Shown in pieces: positions 1 through 4,697 of a DNA stretch of 8,772 nucleotides; positions within the stretch are counted from its first letter, which is position 1, and each line of letters opens with the position of its first letter. The notes under the pieces were generated by a model that saw only the letters and a program-made list of their open reading frames with translations, was not told the origin of the DNA and did not search any database. The position numbers and the translations under genes are program-made. This DNA comes from CAZFCK01 sp964517355 (GTDB lineage: Bacteria > Desulfobacterota > Desulfovibrionia > Desulfovibrionales > Desulfovibrionaceae): assembly GCA_964517355.1 (NCBI GenBank), contig CAZFCK010000207.1:1-8772 (forward strand), written 5' to 3'.

Positions 1-45
1 GAAATTGTTTCAGGGGAGAGCCTTGTTTCAAGGCGAAAATGCGCT
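1..45 (-). repeat. Partial copy of ~100-bp structured intergenic repeat (copy 2)
   Basis: Read on the minus strand, this stretch matches the start of the copy at 2431-2531 over about 43 bases. The differences are one base near position 14 and the loop region of the first hairpin. Shared blocks are CTAGCGCATTTTCGCCTT at the edge and CCCCTGAAACAAT further in. The first hairpin is intact here as GCCTTG / CAAGGC (20-25 / 29-34) around a 3-base loop. The copy runs off the left edge of the window, so its second half is not visible. It abuts the copy at 46-135 head to tail. It is non-coding, and its function is unknown. Confidence 0.85.
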
Positions 46-135
46 AGAGCATATTGATCTTGAAAAAAGTTAGACGCTTTTCTGCGTTTATCCGAAACAA
101 TAGGACATTGTTTCAGGTGCAAGACGAAATGCGCT
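46..135 (-). repeat. Diverged full copy of the structured intergenic repeat (copy 1)
   Basis: On the minus strand this begins GCGCATTTCGTCTT and ends ATGCTCT, the same edges as the copy at 2431-2531. The central stem GAAACAAT / ATTGTTTC (94-101 and 107-114) is kept with a 5-base loop. The first hairpin (GCCTTN/NAAGGC in the other copies) has been lost. The tail contains its own small stem, ACGC / GCGT (read on the minus strand), before a CTTTTTTCAA block that matches the other copy. It lies downstream of the MerR-like gene in the transcribed direction of that gene. Confidence 0.75.
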
Positions 136-160
136 GACGCAAGACCGCCAACTCATTGTG

Positions 161-210
161 GCGCGGGGAGGAACCTCTGCAACAGGTTTTCCTCCCCGCG
201 CTCCCTTTTT
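161..210 (+). terminator. Strong rho-independent terminator, plus direction
   Basis: GCGCGGGGAGG (161-171) is the exact reverse complement of CCTCCCCGCGC (191-201). The stem continues inward as AACC / GGTT (172-175 / 185-188) with a two-base TT bulge and a 9-base loop. On the plus strand the hairpin is followed by TCCCTTTTT (202-210), so it should end transcripts entering from a gene left of the window. On the minus strand there is no T-run after the hairpin, so its use as the end of the MerR-like gene (stop at 220) is less certain, though the hairpin sits in the right place. Confidence 0.8.
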
Positions 211-219
211 ATGGAAATG

Positions 220-1248
220 TTACAACCGCGACTTGAGCTGTTTGATGAACGCGTAAAAATTGGCGGGAGGCATATCGCGCCTCTGCACTTCCACTCGTGT
301 TATCAAGGCCACTTCATTGCCTAACGGCGTTTTCACCGCTTCAATTTCCAACGCATACCGTTGGGGGCGTATGGCGTCTTCCTGCTCCAGCTCCAAACGC
401 CAAGCCGCCCCGCCGTCCACGATGCGCCACTCCTCGGCGAAGTGATGCGGCTTGGGATAGGCCTTTTCCATGAGTCTGGACAAATCCTGCAAAGAAAAAG
501 CGCCCTCGGTTTTTCCGGCGATCCCCAGGTATTCACTGGCCACACTTTTTATGACCAGCGGCAGGTGCAAAAGATTTTCGGGGGGTCCGGAAGGAGGCTG
601 CACGGGAGCCGGTTCCCGGATATCCTGAGCGCTTTCGATAAGGTAATCGTTGCGCCCCCCGTAAATATTGCGCACAATAACTCGTTTTGCAGGAGAAGGG
701 GGCGCTTCGCGCACTCCTTGCCGCGCCGCCAACTGGGACATATGTTTGTTCCAGGAACGTTTCAGTTCTTCAACGCCCCGCGAAAAGGCGTCTTCGCGAC
801 TGAGATGCAGACTGAGAAAATCGGCAAGCAGTTCCTGAAGCGCGTCCAGCCTGGCCGTGGCCTTTTCTTGGGCGGACACGAGGATGTTGAGGGTCGAATC
901 GATGGAATGCAGCGCATCCAGGATCTGCCGGTTGTGCGTATCCTGGAGCGTTTCAGGCGTGTGCGCCCGGGAATCGTCAGGAATCGATAAGTGACGATGC
1001 GTGCTTGCCTTTGGAAAATCTTCATCTAATAGGGCTCTTACCTCTTCCACGGACAAATCATCGGCAAATCCCTGACGAATACGCCGGCAAACGTCCAGGG
1101 CTGTGGGTTTGAAGCGCAGCGGCTTGCCCTGACTGTGGAGGGGGAAATAGGCGGAGAACTTCCGGCGATAGCTTTTAATGGTGGTTTCGGAGACACCCAG
1201 GGCGCGGGCCAAGTCCTTATGGGTTAAACTGTCGTCACCTTTCGACAT
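220..1248 (-). CDS. MerR-like transcriptional regulator with coiled coil and C-terminal domain
   Basis: Numbering is from the upstream ATG at 1260. Residues 12-35 form a MerR-type helix-turn-helix (LARALGVSETTIKSYRRKF), followed by a wing-like stretch (GKPLRFKPTALDVCRRI) and a helix to about residue 82. Classical MerR proteins are about 110-150 residues; this one is about 342. It adds a likely dimerising coiled coil (about 110-170), a proline-rich linker (186-229) and a compact C-terminal domain (230-346) that I cannot assign. No metal-binding cysteines are visible, so it is not a typical metal sensor. The ATG at 1260 has no ribosome-binding site. The in-frame ATG at 1248 is preceded by GGAAAG at suitable spacing and is preferred (342 aa). 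It is divergent from the TRAP solute-binding gene across 193 bp, so it may control that gene and itself (inference). The HTH assignment is firm; the ligand is unknown. Confidence 0.88.
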   Translation of the reverse strand: MSKGDDSLTHKDLARALGVSETTIKSYRRKFSAYFPLHSQGKPLRFKPTALDVCRRIRQGFADDLSVEEVRALLDEDFPKASTHRHLSIPDDSRAHTPETLQDTHNRQILDALHSIDSTLNILVSAQEKATARLDALQELLADFLSLHLSREDAFSRGVEELKRSWNKHMSQLAARQGVREAPPSPAKRVIVRNIYGGRNDYLIESAQDIREPAPVQPPSGPPENLLHLPLVIKSVASEYLGIAGKTEGAFSLQDLSRLMEKAYPKPHHFAEEWRIVDGGAAWRLELEQEDAIRPQRYALEIEAVKTPLGNEVALITRVEVQRRDMPPANFYAFIKQLKSRL

Positions 1249-1269
1249 GCTACTTTCCATTTATTTTAT

Positions 1270-1294
1270 TTGGAATTTAATTATCGATATCCAA
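1270..1294. promoter_or_regulatory. Candidate operator over the MerR-like gene's -10
   Basis: TTGGA (1270-1274) and TCCAA (1290-1294) form an inverted repeat with 15 bases between, overlapping the -10 of the minus-strand promoter. MerR-family proteins bind such dyads at their own promoters, so autoregulation is possible. The arms are short and chance is not excluded. Confidence 0.3.
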
Positions 1295-1313
1295 TAAGAC
1301 ACGCGAATGTCAA
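1284..1313 (-). promoter_or_regulatory. Promoter for the MerR-like gene
   Basis: On the minus strand a perfect -35 TTGACA (complement of 1308-1313) is followed after 18 bases by TATCGA (complement of 1284-1289), a weak -10. It lies about 35 bases upstream of the chosen start. The GATAAT just downstream is too far from the -35 (22 bases) to be the usual partner. Confidence 0.5.
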
Positions 1314-1400
1314 GACACTGCGCACACTACGCCCCACATTGCGTTCCCCAGGCTTCCTCCGTGATTCCGCCACGCGGGAACCGCCGCCCTCAGGGACTGT

Positions 1401-1421
1401 AGCGCATGTATAAAACGCGCT
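1401..1421 (+). promoter_or_regulatory. Candidate -10 element within an inverted repeat, TRAP gene
   Basis: TATAAA at 1409-1414 lies 27 bases before the TRAP start codon and is enclosed by AGCGC (1401-1405) and GCGCT (1417-1421), an exact 5-bp dyad. No TTGACA-like -35 is found 16-20 bases upstream. This would fit an activator-dependent promoter. The neighbouring MerR-like protein is the obvious candidate (inference). Confidence 0.35.
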
Positions 1422-1441
1422 GATTCGAGGAGAAATGAGAA

Positions 1442-2431
1442 ATGCGCATGATTCTGTTTTGGTTTACCGTACTCTTGGCTGGTGTTCTCTTTGCCGCGCC
1501 GTGCATGGCGCAGACGCTCGAAATCCGGCTGGGCATCGTCACCACTCCGGGCTCGGCTCAATATATCTGCGCTGAAAAATTCAAAGAGCTGGTGGAAAAC
1601 CGCGGCAACGGCGATGTGCTGGTCAAAATCTACCACTCCGGGAGTTTAGGCACGGAAACGGAAATCCTGCAGCAGATACAAATGAACGCCCTGCAGATGG
1701 GCATTATCACGCTTGGACCGTTCGATGTTTTTGTTCCGGAAGTCAAGGTGGTGGGCTTTCCCTTTCTGTTTCCGGATTACGCATCCGTGGACAAGGTGCT
1801 GGACGGCGAAGTGGGGCGCAAGGTGCTGCGCAGTCTCGAGCGTGCGGGATTCAAAGGCCTGGCCTTTTCTGAGAACGGGTTCAGAAACGTGACCAACGGC
1901 AAACGCCCCATCCAGTGCGCCGACGATGTCCGAGGGCTGAAAATCCGCGTCATGGAAAGTGAGCTGCACAAAGAGTTGTGGAGAATCCTGGGGGCCAACC
2001 CCACCCCCATGGGGTGGCCCGTGTATACCGAGTTGCAACAGGGGACCATAGACGGACAGGAAAACCCCCTTTCCGTCATCGCGGTCTATAAATTGTATGA
2101 AGTGCAGCCATTTCTTTCTCTTACCGGGCATGTCTATTCGGCGCACATCTCCGTGGCCAACCTGCAATGGTTTGAAAAGCTTTCCAGAGAGCGGCGGCAG
2201 CTCTTGCTTGAAGCGGCCAGGGACGCCGCCGTGTATCAACGCCGCTGGAACCGCGAGAACGAAGCCGCATTCCTAACGCAGCTCAAGGAAAAGGGAATGC
2301 AGGTGGTGGAGCATCCGGACGTGGAGTCGTTCCGGGAAAAAACGCACGTGTTGCGACAATCCCCTCTTTTTATGGACCCATCGGTACGTGAACTCCTCGA
2401 CGCCTGTTTCGAATCCGCACAGTCTCACTAG
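1442..2431 (+). CDS. TRAP transporter solute-binding protein, DctP family (orphan)
   Basis: Periplasmic receptor that delivers a small carboxylate-type ligand to a TRAP permease. The 329 residues match the usual length. Residues 1-23 are a signal peptide (MR, hydrophobic core to APCMA, likely cut before Q24). DctP family marks follow: HSGSLGTETEILQQIQMNAL (65-84), FPFLF (106-110), GFRNVTNGKRPI (146-157), DVRGLKIRVMES (162-173), and ELQQGTIDGQENP (197-209). R169 sits at the position of the ligand-carboxylate arginine known in SiaP-type receptors; R148 and N208 match the other two usual binding residues. The specific ligand cannot be read from sequence. AGGAG at 1428-1432, nine bases before the ATG, supports this start. 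No DctQ/DctM membrane subunits are present on either side within the window, so it must use a permease encoded elsewhere or act as a sensor. It is divergent from the MerR-like gene. Confidence 0.95.
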   Translation: MRMILFWFTVLLAGVLFAAPCMAQTLEIRLGIVTTPGSAQYICAEKFKELVENRGNGDVLVKIYHSGSLGTETEILQQIQMNALQMGIITLGPFDVFVPEVKVVGFPFLFPDYASVDKVLDGEVGRKVLRSLERAGFKGLAFSENGFRNVTNGKRPIQCADDVRGLKIRVMESELHKELWRILGANPTPMGWPVYTELQQGTIDGQENPLSVIAVYKLYEVQPFLSLTGHVYSAHISVANLQWFEKLSRERRQLLLEAARDAAVYQRRWNRENEAAFLTQLKEKGMQVVEHPDVESFREKTHVLRQSPLFMDPSVRELLDACFESAQSH

Positions 2432-2531
2432 CGCATTTTCGCCTTAGGATAAGGCTCACCCCTGAAACAATGTTCATTGTTTCAGGGAAATGCATAAGAG
2501 CATCTATCCTTTTTCAAAGTTAAGGTGCTCT
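2431..2531 (+). repeat. Full copy of the structured intergenic repeat (copy 3)
   Basis: This copy can fold as several stems. A closing stem pairs GCATTT (2433-2438) with AAATGC (2488-2493). Inside it, hairpin 1 is GCCTTA / TAAGGC (2441-2446 / 2450-2455, 3-base loop), and hairpin 2 is CCCTGAAACAATG (2460-2472) with its exact reverse complement at 2475-2487. After it, hairpin 3 pairs AGAGCA (2497-2502) with TGCTCT (2526-2531), with CCTT / AAGG inside. Its left edge overlaps the TAG of the TRAP gene. There is CTTTTTCAAAG inside hairpin 3 but no clean T-tail after a stem, so it is not a standard terminator, though it could stabilise or end the mRNA. Confidence 0.85.
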
Positions 2532-2670
2532 AAACGAACACGGCGGGAGCGGCCTGCATCTCATGAACCACAGCGCGCGAGGGGATAATTAATGCATGAA
2601 TCCTCCCCTCGGCACTCCACTCGTTTTCATGGCATTCCGGCGATGTTGTAAATGAAGAATTTGTAATCAT
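2530..2670 (-). CDS. Possible small protein, 46 codons
   Basis: Minus-strand ORF that begins MITNSSFTTSPECHENEW and ends EMQAAPAVFV. The ATG at 2670 has CGAGG five bases upstream, a reasonable ribosome-binding site. The frame is also open upstream to an ATG at 2718, which lacks one. TACTAT / TATACA further upstream could serve as a -10. The stop codon lies in the right edge of the repeat copy. No domain, signal peptide or membrane segment is recognised. It may be a real small gene or a chance ORF; there is no homology evidence from sequence alone. Confidence 0.25.
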   Translation of the reverse strand: MITNSSFTTSPECHENEWSAEGRIHALIIPSRAVVHEMQAAPAVFV

Positions 2671-2749
2671 AACAACCTCGACGAGAATGTATCTCTTTAG
2701 TAAAGCCCACAAAGACATTGTATAGTAGAGGCTGAATTACAATTGATGA

Positions 2750-2769
2750 TAATCAACTGTAATCAACTG
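2750..2769 (+). repeat. Perfect 10-bp tandem repeat, two units
   Basis: TAATCAACTG occurs twice with no gap. The first unit overlaps a dyad TTGAT (2743-2747) / ATCAA (2752-2756). The spacing of one helical turn would suit cooperative binding of a regulator to both units (inference). It lies between the possible small minus-strand ORF and the M23 gene and could serve either. Confidence 0.6.
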
Positions 2770-2819
2770 ATGACTGTTTAGATCCATTGTAAATTCATTA
2801 CTCAGATTATTTGCGCGTA

Positions 2820-2848
2820 TTGACTGCAAAATTTAGAAAAAATCTAGA
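2820..2848 (+). promoter_or_regulatory. Weak promoter candidate for the M23 gene
   Basis: A -35-like TTGACT (2820-2825) is followed by a 17-base spacer rich in A, then TCTAGA (2843-2848), which matches only three of six -10 positions. Transcripts would start near 2855 and carry about 90 bases of leader before the start codon chosen here. That leader includes the hairpin at 2893-2930. Confidence 0.35.
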
Positions 2849-2892
2849 CAAATATTCTGTAAACAGGTAGTTGATTCAAAAATACGATCCAT

Positions 2893-2930
2893 GAGGAGCG
2901 GCGCTTGCTCCACAAGAGACGCCGCTCTTC
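2893..2930 (+). other. Hairpin in the 5' leader of the M23 gene
   Basis: GAGGAGCGGCG (2893-2903) pairs with CGCCGCTCTTC (2920-2930): 11 base pairs, one of them G-U, with a 16-base loop. It ends 14 bases before the ATG at 2945 and sequesters the AGGAG at 2894-2898. It may shape translation or mRNA stability; no T-tail follows, so it is not a typical terminator. If the upstream ATG at 2891 were used, the hairpin would lie inside the coding sequence. Confidence 0.5.
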
Positions 2931-2944
2931 TGACGGGAAGGATA

Positions 2945-4561
2945 ATGCCAGTATCGCATACGCTCCGCATCAATTCACCAAGGACCAAGACGTTTATTTT
3001 TCTCGGACTCAGCGTGCTGCTCATGGCCGGCTTGGGCTTCGGGACATATCGGCTTTTCGCCCACAACCAGGCGCCCGGCGTGCAGAAGAGCGACGCCCTG
3101 GCTGGCGGACAAACCCTTGAGGGGTTCGTTTCCGCACATATCAGAGGTGAACACCACGAGCACCCCTTCAAGGAGCCCGGCGGGGAGTTGCGGACCTTGC
3201 TGGATCAACGCGCGGAAGTCGTGCTGGACCCCGGGGCCATGTCCGCACCTGGCGGGGTGGCGGAATCTTCCGCAACAATCGATGCGGCAGCGTTGGATAC
3301 GTCGGCGAACAACATCCTGACCCTGGCTTTGGAGCGCAAAGAGCGGAGTAATCGCCTGGCCCGGTTGCGGGAGCGGCTCGACAAGGTGCGCCAAAAACAC
3401 GCGCATAGCGCCCCAGGCGCCGTATCCGCTTCAAACGACGCGCAAAAAGGAGTCATCGCCTCCGGACAGACCATTTCGCAACTTCTCGAAGGGTATCTTT
3501 CGCCTGCGGAGATCCAGCAAATGGCGGACACCTGCAAGGAAGTCTATCCTCTGAGTCAGGTCCGCGCGGGCAATTCATACGCATTCACCTTGGTGGACGG
3601 TAAACTTTCCCGTTTTGAATACGATATCGATCGTGAAAAGAAACTCGTGGTCCGCAAGACAGCCGCGGGCTTTGAAGTGGGCGAAAAACAGCTCGAATTC
3701 GACACCTATACGGTGCGCCTGGCCGGCAATATCAGCTTGAGTCTTTTCGGCGCGGTTGAACGCCTGGGAGAAAACGGGGCTCTGGCCATGCGCCTAGCGG
3801 ACATCTTTGGCTGGGAAATTGATTTCATCCGCGACATCCGCGTTGGCGATACGTTCCGCGTTTTGGTGGAAAAACGCATGCGCAATGGCAAACTTTTGGG
3901 CTACGGCGAGATACTGGCCGCTGAATTCGTGAACCAGGGCGTTCCCTATCAGGGTTTCCTGTTTCACGACGACACCGGGCATCCCGGCTATTACAACGTC
4001 GAAGGCGACAGTCTGAAAAAGGCCTTTCTCAAAGCTCCGCTCGAATTTTCGCGCATTTCGTCGAATTTCACCTGGCGCCGGCTGCACCCCATTCTCGGTA
4101 CGTATCGCCCCCACCCGGGGGTAGATTACGCCGCCCCCACAGGCACGCCGGTAAAAGCCGTGGGCAACGGCACCGTGACGCGCGTGGGCTGGGTGCGCGG
4201 GGGCGGAAACGCCGTGTATCTGCGCCATATGAACGGCTATATGACGACCTACATGCATTTAAGCCGCTTTGCCCGGGGCCTGAGAAAAGGGGACAAGGTC
4301 GAACAGGGCGAGGTCATCGGCTATGTGGGGAGCACAGGCCTGGCCACGGGACCGCATCTGGATTTTCGCATGAAACACAATGGACAATTCATCAATCCCA
4401 ACAAAGTGGAAAACCCCAAGGCCGCTTCCCTGCCTCAAAGCATGATGACGGAATTTTCCGAGCGCGTGCGCAGGCTCGCAGCCTTGCTGGACGACGAGGA
4501 ATTCCAACCGGTGCGCGATTTCGCACTCGATACCCACGGTCCTGATCTCGCCGCGTTTTGA
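2945..4561 (+). CDS. Membrane-anchored M23 peptidoglycan endopeptidase, MepM/Csd3-like
   Basis: Likely cuts peptide cross-links in peptidoglycan, acting in the periplasm. Numbered from the ATG at 2945 (538 aa): a basic N-terminus, one membrane segment (about 16-37, FIFLGLSVLLMAGLGFGTYR), a low-complexity, partly coiled region (to about 170), an OapA/Csd3-type region beginning GQTISQLLEGYLSPAEI (174 on), then the M23 (LytM) domain from RRLHPILGTYRPHPGVDYAAP (378 on). Expected metal and catalytic residues are H390 and D394 (HPGVD), H438 (YMHL) and H471 (GPHLDF). The usual HxH motif is HLD here, so the third metal ligand would be D473 instead of His. I recall HLD-type M23 domains from other bacteria, so this need not mean loss of activity. 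Start: the ATG at 2945 has GGGAAGG close upstream (tight spacing); the in-frame ATG at 2891 adds 18 residues but has no ribosome-binding site. It converges on the GGDEF gene. Confidence 0.92.
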   Translation: MPVSHTLRINSPRTKTFIFLGLSVLLMAGLGFGTYRLFAHNQAPGVQKSDALAGGQTLEGFVSAHIRGEHHEHPFKEPGGELRTLLDQRAEVVLDPGAMSAPGGVAESSATIDAAALDTSANNILTLALERKERSNRLARLRERLDKVRQKHAHSAPGAVSASNDAQKGVIASGQTISQLLEGYLSPAEIQQMADTCKEVYPLSQVRAGNSYAFTLVDGKLSRFEYDIDREKKLVVRKTAAGFEVGEKQLEFDTYTVRLAGNISLSLFGAVERLGENGALAMRLADIFGWEIDFIRDIRVGDTFRVLVEKRMRNGKLLGYGEILAAEFVNQGVPYQGFLFHDDTGHPGYYNVEGDSLKKAFLKAPLEFSRISSNFTWRRLHPILGTYRPHPGVDYAAPTGTPVKAVGNGTVTRVGWVRGGGNAVYLRHMNGYMTTYMHLSRFARGLRKGDKVEQGEVIGYVGSTGLATGPHLDFRMKHNGQFINPNKVENPKAASLPQSMMTEFSERVRRLAALLDDEEFQPVRDFALDTHGPDLAAF

Positions 4562-4575
4562 AACAGGGGTGCCTC

Positions 4576-4647
4576 ATGGCTCATCCAGACTATTTTCCGC
4601 ACGGCATTCGCTGGTTCGGGAGGGCGTTCACCCCTGGAGGGGCTTGA
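4576..4647 (+). CDS. Possible 23-codon ORF after the M23 gene
   Basis: It begins 14 bases after the M23 stop codon, with AGGGG at 4565-4569 and a 6-base spacing to the ATG, a good ribosome-binding site. The product begins MAHPDYFPHGIRWFGRAF and ends with TPGGA. Residues YFPHGIR also occur in the GGDEF domain encoded on the opposite strand nearby. The codons are identical for the first five and differ only at synonymous third positions in the last two. It may be a real small protein, a copied fragment of the GGDEF gene, or chance. No family is recognised. Confidence 0.25.
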   Translation: MAHPDYFPHGIRWFGRAFTPGGA

Positions 4648-4650
4648 GGC

Positions 4651-4670
4651 GGAATTTTAAGGAATTTTAA
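4651..4670. repeat. 10-bp tandem repeat
   Basis: GGAATTTTAA is present twice in tandem, followed by GGA. It sits between the convergent M23 and GGDEF genes. It may be a slippage product; its role is unknown. Confidence 0.6.
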
Positions 4671-4697
4671 GGACCCCCTACCGGGGTTTGTTGCTCT
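4671..4697 (+). terminator. Weak terminator candidate for the M23 gene
   Basis: ACCCC (4673-4677) and GGGGT (4683-4687) form a short stem, extendable by two G-U pairs, followed by TTGTTGCTCT. It overlaps the last codons and stop of the convergent GGDEF gene. A second small stem, CCCC / GGGG (4631-4642), lies upstream with no T-tail. Neither is strong, so antisense read-through between the two genes is possible. Confidence 0.28.

Larger units (their letters stand above)
2671..2890. other. AT-rich spacer upstream of the M23 gene
   Basis: This part of the 513-bp gap between the TRAP and M23 genes is clearly more AT-rich than the genes around it. It holds a perfect tandem of TAATCAACTG (2750-2759 and 2760-2769) next to a dyad TTGAT / ATCAA (2743-2747 / 2752-2756), plus a weak plus-strand promoter. 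No gene is supported other than the doubtful 46-codon ORF just to the left, whose upstream in-frame ATG at 2718 extends into it. Confidence 0.6.

Noticed and set aside
1..135. CRISPR-like repeats
   Set aside because: Only diverged tandem copies of about 90-100 bases with no spacer pattern; they belong to the intergenic repeat family.
361..990. Long plus-strand open frame opposite the MerR-like gene
   Set aside because: It lies fully antisense to a recognisable HTH regulator and has no domain or ribosome-binding site; it is a shadow frame.
1646..2239. Minus-strand frame of 197 codons opposite the TRAP gene
   Set aside because: Antisense to a clear DctP-family gene, with low-complexity His/Gly-rich translation typical of a shadow.
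2460..2487. Rho-independent terminator of the TRAP gene
   Set aside because: The 13-bp palindrome is strong but AT-containing and followed by GAAATGC, not a T-run; it is better described as part of the repeat.
2743..2760. Fur box
   Set aside because: The TTGAT/ATCAA dyad resembles part of a Fur site but does not match the GATAAT-type 19-bp consensus well, and no iron genes are nearby.
4645..4647. TGA of the 23-codon ORF as a selenocysteine codon
   Set aside because: The frame beyond it runs antisense through the GGDEF gene, and no SECIS-like hairpin directly follows.
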